From: Pleomorphochaeta sp.
Lineage (GTDB): Bacteria; Spirochaetota; Spirochaetia; Sphaerochaetales; Sphaerochaetaceae
Reading direction: 5' to 3'
Assembly (NCBI GenBank): GCA_028532815.1
Contig: JAQQAS010000003.1
Span: forward strand, 62,001 to 126,000
DNA: 64,000 nucleotides
This document shows positions 24,291-32,610 of this stretch, piece after piece. Positions within the stretch are counted from its first letter, which is position 1. The number at the start of each line of letters is the position of its first letter. The position numbers and the translations under genes are program-made. The notes under the pieces are model-generated. The model was not told the origin of the DNA. It did no database searches and was given only the letters and a program-made list of their open reading frames with translations.

Positions 24291-25718
24291 TTAATCACTT
24301 AGTTCTAATGTTTCTACTGCCGGAGGAAAAAGTTTACTAAAAGTTATAAAAGCCACAAAACTTATAAGCAAAGATAAAATTAAAGGCTCAAGATCAAAGA
24401 TTTTAATATTTAATATCTTAAATATAATGAAAGAAAGACTTCCAACTATCATTGCTGCAATTGACCCTTGAGCAGAAGACTTTGCCCAATATAAACCAAA
24501 AACATATGGAATAAAAGCACCTGCTGCTCTTAATGAAAATACAAAGATTAAGATAGCTAAAATAGATCCAGAATTAAACAGAGCTAATAAATAAGCGACA
24601 AAGCCAAACATTGCTATAGATAGTCTCGATATAAAAATCAACTGCTTTGAAGAAGCCTTATTATCAAAATATACATTATATATATCATTAGAAAAAATAC
24701 TACCAACAGCTAGTATATCTGAATCAGCACTACTCATAGTTGCAGAAAGCAAGCTTAAGAAAAGTGTACCAATTAAAAAGGGCGGCATAGCATTTAAAGC
24801 AAGATGAAGTAGTGAATACCTTAATCCATCGACAAATACAACTGAAGTATCTATATATCCCAACTTTGTAAGTGAAAATAACATTAAGCCTAATAGTGTT
24901 GGAACAAATGCAAATACTAATAATAAAAAGGCTGTAAAAATTGTTCCTTTTGTAGAATCATAAGAATGATTTATTGAAAAAAAGTTTACAGCTACCTCTT
25001 GCCCAACTGTAAATGTTGCAACATACATAATAACAAGAGATATTATTTTTGGAGTATCAAGACCCTTATATAAATTTAAAGACTCATAGGGGACGTGTTT
25101 TACAACATTTGGAAAATTATTACATAATCTAAGAGTATAAATAGATACTAAAATAAGACCAATTATTATAAAAATGGATTGGATAAAATCAGAAATTGCA
25201 ACTCCCCACATACCACCTAAAAGAGTATAAGAAATTACAATAAATGCAATAATTGAAACGGTTATTTTATAATCAATTCCTAGCAATATAGAAAGGATTG
25301 TTCCTGCTGCAACAAACTGTATTACAACAAAAATTATCAAAGGTATAATCATAATAATAGCAGAAATCAAGCCAGATTTTTTACCATAACGTCTTCTAAA
25401 GTATTCTGGAATTGTCTTAACTTCCGTTTTTCTAAACTTCGGAGCGAATACACTAATGATGATAAAGGCAAAAACCATTGCTAAAATATACCAAGCTGCT
25501 GATAAACCCCAATCTCCAAAAGCTTTTTCAAACACACCTAATGTACTACCAATTCCAAGTTCAGTAGCAGCTATAGAACAAGCTAATAAAAGAGGACTTA
25601 ATCGTCGCCCAGCAATTGAAAAATCTTCTTCAGCATCAACCCTTTTTGAGGAAAAATAACCTATTGCAAGCATCAATATAAAATATAATCCTATTGCAAC
25701 AACAACAGAAAAACTCAT
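24291..25718 (-). CDS. Sodium:solute symporter (SSS family)
   Basis: A 475-residue permease with about 13 transmembrane segments. Family features are YFSSKRVDAEEDFSIAGRRL after the first helix, AATELGIGSTLG in helix 2, IISYTLLGG-type helix 5 (here FIVISYTLLGGMWGVAISDF) and the sodium-site helix SLLSATMSSADSDILAV (about 300-316). SSS members import sugars, amino acids, nucleosides or carboxylates; the substrate cannot be assigned. It stands alone in its operon. A ribosome-binding site AGGGGTTATTTT precedes the ATG. Convergent with the MATE gene; no separate terminator fits in the 7-base gap. Confidence 0.93.
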   Translation of the reverse strand: MSFSVVVAIGLYFILMLAIGYFSSKRVDAEEDFSIAGRRLSPLLLACSIAATELGIGSTLGVFEKAFGDWGLSAAWYILAMVFAFIIISVFAPKFRKTEVKTIPEYFRRRYGKKSGLISAIIMIIPLIIFVVIQFVAAGTILSILLGIDYKITVSIIAFIVISYTLLGGMWGVAISDFIQSIFIIIGLILVSIYTLRLCNNFPNVVKHVPYESLNLYKGLDTPKIISLVIMYVATFTVGQEVAVNFFSINHSYDSTKGTIFTAFLLLVFAFVPTLLGLMLFSLTKLGYIDTSVVFVDGLRYSLLHLALNAMPPFLIGTLFLSLLSATMSSADSDILAVGSIFSNDIYNVYFDNKASSKQLIFISRLSIAMFGFVAYLLALFNSGSILAILIFVFSLRAAGAFIPYVFGLYWAKSSAQGSIAAMIVGSLSFIIFKILNIKIFDLEPLILSLLISFVAFITFSKLFPPAVETLELSD

Positions 25719-26112
25719 AAAATAACCCCTATAGTTTGTTATATTATCATTTTATCAATAAGAGTAAATAATAAAAAATTGATAAAAAACAACCCAATTT
25801 TAATATTTTATATAGGCTGATATAATAGTTATAAAGGAATTAAAAAAACGATAACACTTATCTAAAAATAAATATTTCTTGCTCTTATAAGAATTTAGAT
25901 TGTAAGCTCAAATATTTTAACCATTAAACATTTGTTAGCATACAACCTAAATTAACATTTTTCTAATACTATGTATATGATATAAGAATCAAAAATATAT
26001 TACATAAAATATTACAAATAAATAATTATATAACAACTACAAATTAATTATTACAATTTCGATATTTTTTTTTACAAAACAACACAATCTATTATAGGAT
26101 ATATAATTATAT
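25719..26112. other. Intergenic region, 394 bases, very AT-rich
   Basis: I see no gene, RNA or strong hairpin here. The right part holds only the short ribosome-binding and leader sequence of the symporter gene; the left part is downstream of the HypA-like gene. A long stretch around 25860-26100 is simple AT-rich DNA without clear repeats. Confidence 0.5.
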
Positions 26113-26355
26113 TTAAGCATTTTCCTTTCCAGCTTTCATAACATTAGCTGGATCAAAGGCATGGCAAGGGGTTACAGCATATATCATTTGACACTTATCG
26201 CAATGATCTTCAAAAGTTTCCATTTGAAATTTATTTCCACATTCACACTCTATAGGTAAAGGCATAGGTAAAAATGCATTTGAATAACCCATCATTCTAA
26301 CTTTATATAATACTTCTTTCCCATTTTCAAAACTACCGGAACATCCTTCGTGCAT
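26113..26355 (-). CDS. Small Cys-rich protein with HypA-like MHE N-terminus
   Basis: I do not recognise a named family. The 80-residue product begins Met-His-Glu, the nickel-binding N-terminus of HypA. Its C-terminal half has a zinc-ribbon-like pattern: CEC (about residues 37-39), HCDKC (about 51-55) and PCHAF (about 63-67). HypA itself is about 113 residues with two CxxC knuckles, so this is shorter and arranged differently. The ATG at 26355 is chosen because AGGAG lies at a proper 9-base distance; the ATG three codons upstream is nearly fused to it. It is the last gene of a four-gene operon with a HypB/UreG-like GTPase, which strengthens a metal-delivery role. That function is inference. 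Confidence 0.72.
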   Translation of the reverse strand: MHEGCSGSFENGKEVLYKVRMMGYSNAFLPMPLPIECECGNKFQMETFEDHCDKCQMIYAVTPCHAFDPANVMKAGKENA

Positions 26356-26369
26356 AATATTCATCTCCT

Positions 26370-27386
26370 CTAATCTATATGTAATGATTCAAGTTTAATT
26401 GACTGACCAAGTCTAATTAATTGTCTTTCTTTCATCAAAAATTTATCTACTTCTTCTAATTTTTTTAGCATTTGTTTTTCTTCATTATTGGTAAAGATAA
26501 TTTTACTAATTCCACCATTTTTAATTACAATTCTTTTATCTGCCATTAAAGCTAAGATAGGATCATGAGTTGCCATTAATACAATTTTTTCTTCTTTAAC
26601 TAATAAATCCAAGGCTTTCTTTCTATCAATTCCTGCATTTTCAATTTCATCAATTAAAACAATTGGAGATTTTGATAAAATAGCAGTATCTGCAATCATC
26701 AAAGCTCTTGATTGACCACCGGATAAACTTGTAATTGGAGTCTCTAAATCAAAAGTTTCACCTGCTAATAGATTTGCTTCCTCAATAATTTTTTTAACAA
26801 CATTATCAACGTCTTCTACCAACCTACTATTTGCATGTAATTCTAAAAATTCTTTAACAGTTAAATCCATTACAAAATTCATATTTTGTGATAATTGAGC
26901 AACTATTTTGTTTCCTGAAGAAAACCTCCATTTTTTATCAGCTTCTTTATTGTTGATTAAGATTTTTCTTTTTGTGGGAGTATCTTCATCTGCAATCCAC
27001 TCAATATCTGCTAGCAATCTACTTTTACCAGAGCCGGTTGGACCAACAATAGCTATTACTTCACCAACGTTGATAGTTAAATCATGAGTTTCCCTAATTC
27101 CACTCTTATCATAACCTTTTATAATAGTTAAACTTTCAACTCTATCATCTTCTATACCTAGGAAGTCTAACATTTGGTTAAAATATTCATAATAGTTATT
27201 TAAAGTCAACTCTTTATCTATTGCAAGGTCTTCTAATTCTTCTTCAGTGAGCTCATCAATAATAGAAGACGGACTTTTAGAAAAATCTTTAAAAAGATTT
27301 TCATTTTCACTAAAGTAATCTGCCATAAATGGATATTCTTCAATTACTTGGTTAATATTTAAATTTATAAAGTCTATTTTGTTCAT
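26370..27386 (-). CDS. Soluble ABC ATPase with N-terminal helical (DUF1858-like) domain
   Basis: Residues 1-75 look like the small helical DUF1858/ScdA_N-type domain (INQVIEEYPFMADYFSENEN, then a LTEEELEDL helix). Residues 85-300 are a complete ABC nucleotide-binding domain: Walker A GPTGSGKS (115-122), Q-loop Gln near 164-167, signature LSGGQ (221-225), Walker B PIVLIDE with catalytic Glu 247, and H-loop His 274. There is no transmembrane domain and no permease gene in the operon, so it may act as a soluble mechanochemical ATPase, as AtwA does in methyl-coenzyme M reductase activation. It overlaps the upstream GTPase gene by ATGA. A canonical importer using a permease elsewhere is the alternative. 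Confidence 0.85.
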   Translation of the reverse strand: MNKIDFINLNINQVIEEYPFMADYFSENENLFKDFSKSPSSIIDELTEEELEDLAIDKELTLNNYYEYFNQMLDFLGIEDDRVESLTIIKGYDKSGIRETHDLTINVGEVIAIVGPTGSGKSRLLADIEWIADEDTPTKRKILINNKEADKKWRFSSGNKIVAQLSQNMNFVMDLTVKEFLELHANSRLVEDVDNVVKKIIEEANLLAGETFDLETPITSLSGGQSRALMIADTAILSKSPIVLIDEIENAGIDRKKALDLLVKEEKIVLMATHDPILALMADKRIVIKNGGISKIIFTNNEEKQMLKKLEEVDKFLMKERQLIRLGQSIKLESLHID

Positions 27387-28075
27387 TTGTCACCTAAATT
27401 CATTTTTCTAACGTTTCCTAGTTGGAAATCTTCACCAATTCTTCTTTCCCCTAAACAATAAGAACACAAAGCACTTGGCATAGAGAATCTCAATTCTTTC
27501 CCTTTTACCGTAGTAATTTGTTTATCATCTAGTATTAAAGTTGAAAGCTCAAAAGCACCCTGGCCTGTTAATCCATTAATATTCATTGTTATAGCCTTTG
27601 GATTAACTTGTCTAACTCTAGATGCAAATACTTCTCTTTCTGCTTGAGAGACAATATCACCTTTTGTAATCACAACAATATCTGCAGCTTTTAACATTGG
27701 ACCAATCTTTTTGGGAGTATTAATTCCAGATAAATTATCTATAACACAAATAGCTTTAATATCTTTAATATATGGAGAACATCTATTACATAAACCAGCT
27801 GATTCTGTAATTAGAACATCTAAATCTATTTTTACACCCCATTGTGTTACTTCTTCTATATTTGAAACGAAGTAATGATCAGGACAAAGAGAACCAGATA
27901 ATCCTTTTTTAACAGGTATATTTAATTTTTTATAAAGAACATCATCATCTGTGTATAAACAATCAAACTTTACAACACCAACTTTTAAGTTTCGTCTTTT
28001 TAGAGCATCAATTGTTTTAACGATTACAGAGGTTTTTCCTGAAGATGGGGGGCCTGAAATTGTAATTAGATTCAT
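27383..28075 (-). CDS. HypB/UreG-like SIMIBI-class GTPase, candidate metallochaperone
   Basis: A 230-residue P-loop protein. Walker A is GPPSSGKTS (8-16); the specificity motif is TKGD (137-140), as in HypB/UreG/CooC relatives. At the G3 position it has ESAGLCNRC (91-99), where HypB has ENVGNLVCP with the metal-binding Cys. Further Cys pairs are SLCPDH (C64) and ALCSYC (C204, C207), so several potential metal ligands are visible. Nickel-chaperone GTPases of this class deliver metal to hydrogenase, urease or CO dehydrogenase. No such target enzyme is encoded in the window. Its gene overlaps both neighbours by 4 bases, so it is translationally coupled to the binding-protein-like gene and the ABC ATPase. 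Confidence 0.83.
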   Translation of the reverse strand: MNLITISGPPSSGKTSVIVKTIDALKRRNLKVGVVKFDCLYTDDDVLYKKLNIPVKKGLSGSLCPDHYFVSNIEEVTQWGVKIDLDVLITESAGLCNRCSPYIKDIKAICVIDNLSGINTPKKIGPMLKAADIVVITKGDIVSQAEREVFASRVRQVNPKAITMNINGLTGQGAFELSTLILDDKQITTVKGKELRFSMPSALCSYCLGERRIGEDFQLGNVRKMNLGDK

Positions 28076-29280
28076 GCTATTTCCTCACTTGATTTATTAA
28101 ACTCTTCGATACAAGTTTCTAAAATATTGCCAATATCATTTTCTTTAATATATTGCCAACCTACCCACATATATTTATTTTTCTTATCTATATTATTGTT
28201 AACTTCTGGATGAGTTGATGGAAATAGACCTGTATGACTTAATATTTCACCAACTTCTTTAGAAGCGAAGAATTCTGCAATTTCTTTAATTTTCTCCTCT
28301 TTTTTTGCTTTAGTTAACATAAAGATTGGAGATATTATTGCACCATCTTCAGGCCATATTGCATTCATAGGGCCTCCGAACTTAGCCATTTTTGTAAAGA
28401 AATAAGGCATTATTGTAACAGAAGGTTGGATTCTACCTACATTTGATTTAACCATTTGGGATGGATGCATGCTTTTTAATAATGTTTTTCCAAGTCTTCT
28501 AACACCATCTAATCCAAATCTTTTATATATATTTAAAAGAATAGCATTAAATAAGTCAAAATCACCAATTGGTAAACTTACACTATTATCAAAATCTCCA
28601 CTAATTAATTCTTCCCATGAAGTTGGAGCTTTTTTATCTTTTAAGACTTCATCGTTAACCAAGAATACAGCAGGAACAACACTAATTATAGAATAATCCC
28701 CATCTGGATCTTTTAAAGATAAATAATCATTATCAAAATCTTCATTATATTTTTCCACTTGAATTAAGTCTTTAAAAATTTTTCTTTTCTTAAATTGGTT
28801 CATATACTTATCATCAAAGAAGAGATCAAAACCTGCGGATAAGAATATATCTGATAAAGACTCTTCATTCATGCTATCTTTTAACCAATCAACACCCATA
28901 GAAGCTGCTTTTAATTCAAAGTCTACATCATCCTTTTTATTATTTTCATCTAACCATTTTTCAAAAGATTCTAACAATGGAATTCTTACAGGACATGGTA
29001 AAATACCTGTTAATTTAATATCTGCTTTAGCATTCTTTTCATTTTCAACAAGGGTTGAATCTACTTCTTTGTTTTCAACTAAATTATTTAACTCTTCTAA
29101 AAATAAATCTTGATTTAATTTTTTAGATTTAATTAAAGTTTCTAATTTTAAAGTCTTACCCAAGGTTGATAAAAGCTTATCATTTTCAACCTGTGTTACA
29201 CCATTTAGGATAAAATAATCCTTTGTTTGTGGGTATTTATCTATTATATTGTAAAGAAAATCTTTCTCACTTATTTTCAT
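28072..29280 (-). CDS. Signal-less binding-protein-like protein with DUF1858-like N-terminus
   Basis: The first gene of the operon, 402 residues. Residues 1-68 resemble DUF1858 (LYNIIDKYPQTKDYFILNGV, then LKLETLIKSKKLNQDLFLEE). From about residue 90 to the end it resembles a type-2 periplasmic binding protein of the iron/thiamine group: GILPCPVRIPLLESFEKWL, then PTSWEELISGDFDNSVSLP, ALLLNIYKRFG-like helices and a C-terminal GLFPSTHPEVN segment. There is no signal peptide and no lipobox, so it should be cytoplasmic, unlike true transport receptors. The same kind of N-terminal domain occurs on the ABC ATPase of this operon, suggesting a shared docking partner. Function unknown; a scaffold or cofactor carrier is inferred. 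Confidence 0.75.
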   Translation of the reverse strand: MKISEKDFLYNIIDKYPQTKDYFILNGVTQVENDKLLSTLGKTLKLETLIKSKKLNQDLFLEELNNLVENKEVDSTLVENEKNAKADIKLTGILPCPVRIPLLESFEKWLDENNKKDDVDFELKAASMGVDWLKDSMNEESLSDIFLSAGFDLFFDDKYMNQFKKRKIFKDLIQVEKYNEDFDNDYLSLKDPDGDYSIISVVPAVFLVNDEVLKDKKAPTSWEELISGDFDNSVSLPIGDFDLFNAILLNIYKRFGLDGVRRLGKTLLKSMHPSQMVKSNVGRIQPSVTIMPYFFTKMAKFGGPMNAIWPEDGAIISPIFMLTKAKKEEKIKEIAEFFASKEVGEILSHTGLFPSTHPEVNNNIDKKNKYMWVGWQYIKENDIGNILETCIEEFNKSSEEIA

Positions 29281-29314
29281 ATTTTTGCCTCTTGTTATTA
29301 TTTGATGTTCCCAT

Positions 29315-29354
29315 ATTATATGGTTAGAAATAAATAGTCAGTTGCATATGCAAC
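29315..29354 (-). promoter_or_regulatory. Promoter and perfect 14-bp palindrome upstream of the GTPase/ABC operon
   Basis: The minus strand has TATAAT at 29320-29315. About 20 bases upstream lies the perfect palindrome GTTGCATATGCAAC (29341-29354), overlapping the expected -35 region (29338-29343). It is a strong candidate for a dimeric repressor site. It occurs only here as far as I can see. Confidence 0.6.
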
Positions 29355-29360
29355 ACATAT

Positions 29361-29390
29361 AAAAGAACTCCTACATTTTTAGTAGGAGTT
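29361..29390 (-). terminator. Terminator after the M20 peptidase gene
   Basis: AACTCCTAC (29366-29374) pairs with GTAGGAGTT (29382-29390) around a 7-base loop. On the minus strand it is followed by CTTTTAT. It separates the peptidase operon from the GTPase/ABC operon. Confidence 0.7.
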
Positions 29391-29411
29391 TGTTTATATT
29401 ACTATTAATAA

Positions 29412-30734
29412 TTATTTTATTTTATTTAAAACTTTTTTATAGAAATCTACACCAGGTGGTAAAGTATATGTACAAATATTCTCATCAATAGCATGAACAG
29501 AATTAAGCTGCTGCTGATTAATTTCTAAAGGTGCAAATCTAAAAACATTCTCACAAATTGGAGCATAGTATCTAGCATCAGTTCCTCCAGTTAAAGTATA
29601 GGGAGAAGGAATAACATCATTCCAATTTTCTCTAATAACTTCTTCAACTAATTTAAATTCCTTACTATTATAATCGACTACTTGGCATTCTCCTGCAGGA
29701 TTTAGTTCTTCAACTTCAATATCGAATTTTTTTGCCATTTCTTTAAAAATCCTAGTCATCTCTTTTGGACCTTGATGATTAATAAATCTTACATTTGCTG
29801 TTACATAAGCTTCTTCTGGAAGAACATTTAATCCATTAGCACCTTTAGCAGTTGTAAAGGCTACTGTTGTTTTAAACATAGCACCTCCCATGGTATTAAC
29901 TTTTGGAATTACATAAGATAAGAGAGGAGAAAAACCTCTAGCATGTCTCATTAAAAAGCCCATAATACCAGGAGTTGTTTTTCCTAATCTTGAAAACATC
30001 TCAGCTGTAACATCATTCATTTTTGATTTTGTAGGATTATGTTTTTCATAGTAAGCAATAAATTTAGCTAATCTTTCAATAGGAGTATTTTTAGGAGGGG
30101 CTGATGCGTGACCGCCTTGACCTCTAGCTATAAATTTGTAATTCCCTGTACTCTTTTCTAAACTACCAATCATAGCATAACGACCCTTCACACCAGGCAT
30201 TGGAGATTCAAGTATCATTCCCCCTTCATCAATAACAAAACGTAGGTGTACACCTTTATCTTTTAAATATTGGCAAGTTTGCTTTGCACCATCACCTAAA
30301 ACTTCCTCTCCACAAGAAGAAGCAATATAGACATCACAAGGAGGCTCAAAACCATCCTCTATCAATTCATCTATTGATTGAAAAATACAAAATAAAGAAC
30401 CTTTAGTATCTACAGTACCACGTCCCCAAATAACTCCATCTTCAATATGCCCACTAAAAGGGGGATATTTCCAATCTCCTGAAGCTTCTACAACATCTTG
30501 ATGACTCATAAATAAAACAGGCTCACCATTTGGGCTTTTTGAGGACCATTTAAAAAGCAAAGATCCTTCAATATCTACAACTTCACAAGTTTCAAAAACG
30601 TGCGGAAATAGCTCTCTTAGAACTTCATGAAAATTATCAAACTTTTCTTTTTGTTTAACATTAAAAATTGAAACAGTTTCACATTGAATCATTTTTGCTA
30701 ATTTTGAACTATATAAAGATTCTCTATCTTCCAT
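29412..30734 (-). CDS. M20-family metallopeptidase (carboxypeptidase S/PM20D1-like)
   Basis: The 440-residue enzyme has the di-zinc M20 fold. Metal ligands are visible in LFMSHQDVV (His), WGRGTVDTKGS (bridging Asp) and SCGEEVLGDG (catalytic Glu pair), with later ligands DEGG and SVHAIDEN (His near the C-terminus). The lid/dimerisation domain includes GQGGHASAPPKNTP. The long form with GRGTVDTKG resembles carboxypeptidase S and N-acyl-amino-acid hydrolases rather than DapE. No signal peptide, so it is cytoplasmic. It lies 3 bases downstream of two membrane-protein genes, which suggests the three take up and cleave a peptide-like or N-acylated compound. Confidence 0.9.
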   Translation of the reverse strand: MEDRESLYSSKLAKMIQCETVSIFNVKQKEKFDNFHEVLRELFPHVFETCEVVDIEGSLLFKWSSKSPNGEPVLFMSHQDVVEASGDWKYPPFSGHIEDGVIWGRGTVDTKGSLFCIFQSIDELIEDGFEPPCDVYIASSCGEEVLGDGAKQTCQYLKDKGVHLRFVIDEGGMILESPMPGVKGRYAMIGSLEKSTGNYKFIARGQGGHASAPPKNTPIERLAKFIAYYEKHNPTKSKMNDVTAEMFSRLGKTTPGIMGFLMRHARGFSPLLSYVIPKVNTMGGAMFKTTVAFTTAKGANGLNVLPEEAYVTANVRFINHQGPKEMTRIFKEMAKKFDIEVEELNPAGECQVVDYNSKEFKLVEEVIRENWNDVIPSPYTLTGGTDARYYAPICENVFRFAPLEINQQQLNSVHAIDENICTYTLPPGVDFYKKVLNKIK

Positions 30735-30737
30735 TGA

Positions 30738-31421
30738 TTATTCTCCTTTTCTTTGTGTTCTTCGAAAAAATAAATAAGAAACACCTATAGTAAGAGCTCC
30801 AATAATTATAATCATAGTACCGGTATCTCCAATTAAGGAAGGTATTCCAATACAAATTAAAACCATAGACACCATTGCAAATGTTGATAATTTTAAATCT
30901 TTGATAAAATATTGATAACCTAAGGCTCCAAACAAGGCAGGTAAAACATTATCAAAAGCTGGTTTAATAACAGGATTTTGTAAAATAGGAGTTAATGGAA
31001 CAATCATTATAACACCAAGGGCTATAACTAACATAGTAGTTAGAGCTGATGTCGCAATAGATAGAGTCATAATTATTTCATCTTCTTTTGTTCCAGCTGT
31101 AGTCTTTGCAATTTCTCTAGAACTAAAAGCACAAGGTAATTTAAGATTTGTTAAATTACCTGTTAAAAATGATAAATAAACCCCGCCAACGCCAAGTAAA
31201 GGAACATATATCAAATACTCAGCTACACAAGAAGGTATATATATTAATAACACTTTAGACACAGCCGTTGAAAAGGCTTTCATATTTACTTGAGCATTTG
31301 TAAAATATGCAATTACAAAAGGAGCAAGTAAAAGAGCAATAACCCCAACAGAAAGAAAGAATCTACCCAATTTATGAGTATCTTCTATGTATTTATCATA
31401 ATCAAATTGTGAATCTTTCAT
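30738..31421 (-). CDS. Conserved membrane protein paired with DUF5058 protein
   Basis: I cannot name the family with certainty. The 227-residue product has about five hydrophobic segments, starting with FFLSVGVIALLLAPFVIAYF (about 17-36). A conserved-looking loop reads LGVGGVYLSFLTGNLTNLKLP (about 76-96), and the region after it (CAFSSREIAKTTAGTKEDEI) may be cytosolic and gating. It ends in a basic FFRRTQRKGE tail. In many anaerobes I recall such a protein next to DUF5058, and here it follows that gene by 9 bases and precedes an M20 peptidase by 3. I infer the second subunit of a two-component secondary transporter. Confidence 0.7.
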   Translation of the reverse strand: MKDSQFDYDKYIEDTHKLGRFFLSVGVIALLLAPFVIAYFTNAQVNMKAFSTAVSKVLLIYIPSCVAEYLIYVPLLGVGGVYLSFLTGNLTNLKLPCAFSSREIAKTTAGTKEDEIIMTLSIATSALTTMLVIALGVIMIVPLTPILQNPVIKPAFDNVLPALFGALGYQYFIKDLKLSTFAMVSMVLICIGIPSLIGDTGTMIIIIGALTIGVSYLFFRRTQRKGE

Positions 31422-31430
31422 CTAATCCCC

Positions 31431-32171
31431 CTACAATATTAATGAAAAAAATACAGTGGCTATCATTGCAATTATCATAGATAGTGCAAGTGAAAAAGAT
31501 TCTAATACTTTATGATCTTTTTTCTTAATTAGATATTCAAAAACTGCCATAACTAAAGCAGAAACAATAGCAGTTAGAACTGGTATAGAAGAACCATTGA
31601 CTATAAAGGCTGCAACATAATTTCCTAAAAAAGCAGCACATAAGCCAATAAACATCGCAACCATTGCTATATTTGCAAATGAAGGTTTATTGGTCTCTTT
31701 ATTACTTATAGTTCGTTGAGATATTTTTTTATTATATTTTTTCAATGTAAATATAGTTAATAAACATCCCCAAATAATTCCAAAAGTCATAACTAATAAT
31801 ATGGTAACTAAATCATCCATAGTTAATATAGAACTATCTAAAGTTTTTCCCACACCTTGTGCTGCAATCTGTGCAACGGTAGCTTCATATTGTAGATTAC
31901 CTATTACTGATAATCTAAGCCAAGCTACAGGTACTCCTAAATTTCCACCTAATGCTAAAACACCTAATAAGATTGAAATACTTGGTATAGCCGTAAATGT
32001 TGCAGAGGAGGTTATTGCTTTCTTTAAAAGGGATTTTTCCATCCCCATTTTTATACCTGCCCGATAACTTCTAAAAATAAAAGTAAAACAAAAAACAGAT
32101 ACAAAAAATAAAATAACAGCAACTATAATATAGATAATTTTTGAATTTGCTAATGCTAAGTATTCATTCAT
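31431..32171 (-). CDS. DUF5058-family membrane protein, probable transporter subunit
   Basis: This 246-residue membrane protein shows about six to seven hydrophobic segments. The first is IIYIIVAVILFFVSVFCFTF, followed by the charged FRSYRAGIKMGMEKSLLKKA loop. A central LGVLALGGNLGVPVAWLRLS segment and EATVAQIAAQGVGK agree with my memory of DUF5058. The function of this family is not established. The ATG at 32171 is used because GGAGGA lies just before it; an upstream in-frame ATG at 32195 would place that ribosome-binding site inside the gene. Together with the next membrane protein and an M20 peptidase it forms a three-gene operon. Confidence 0.75.
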   Translation of the reverse strand: MNEYLALANSKIIYIIVAVILFFVSVFCFTFIFRSYRAGIKMGMEKSLLKKAITSSATFTAIPSISILLGVLALGGNLGVPVAWLRLSVIGNLQYEATVAQIAAQGVGKTLDSSILTMDDLVTILLVMTFGIIWGCLLTIFTLKKYNKKISQRTISNKETNKPSFANIAMVAMFIGLCAAFLGNYVAAFIVNGSSIPVLTAIVSALVMAVFEYLIKKKDHKVLESFSLALSMIIAMIATVFFSLIL

Positions 32172-32212
32172 AAATCCTCCAAGTAGGAATATCATTTTTA
32201 AAAATAAAAATG

Positions 32213-32234
32213 TGTATATTTATACAGTAGTATA
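32213..32234 (-). promoter_or_regulatory. -10 element and palindromic operator of the DUF5058/M20 operon
   Basis: The minus strand has TATACT at 32234-32229 and, just downstream, TGTATATTTATACA (32213-32226) with 6-bp arms. The position over the transcription start suggests repression. No good -35 is visible. Confidence 0.45.
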
Positions 32235-32610
32235 TCATAATAGGAATGTAAATAAATAACAAAAATTAAATTTATATAAATTATTTGTAATGATCATTAT
32301 TACTTACTCGATTCAATTTGTTTAAGAAACAAACTAGAGTAAATATATTTTATTAAAATATAAGGTTTAGTCTATTAAAATTAATCTTAATACTTAATTT
32401 GTGTTATTACTATCTCATAATGTCAAAAACTTGATTAAGTGCTCTGCCATTATTACAAATAAAAATTATATAAGTTTAATCAAAAACTTTTTCATAATGT
32501 TAGACATTTTATTTGTATAAACAACTTTTTAAATTTATATAAATATAATAGAATTCAATAAATACAAGTTGAATTTTATGTTTATGATTAAAATAAGGGA
32601 ATAAAAGAAT
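32235..32610. other. Intergenic region between the DUF5058 operon and the GH1 gene
   Basis: About 376 bases with no gene. It includes the palindrome TAATGATCATTA (32288-32299), of unclear meaning, and AT-rich leader sequence before the GH1 gene. A GGGAA ribosome-binding site lies 12 bases before that gene. I see no AAAACGTTTT-type operator of the cellodextrin LacI regulator here. Confidence 0.5.

Noticed and set aside
32288-32299. TAATGATCATTA palindrome as a Fur-type box
   Set aside because: Short AT-rich palindromes are expected by chance here; it is not placed at a recognisable promoter and lacks the extended Fur pattern.
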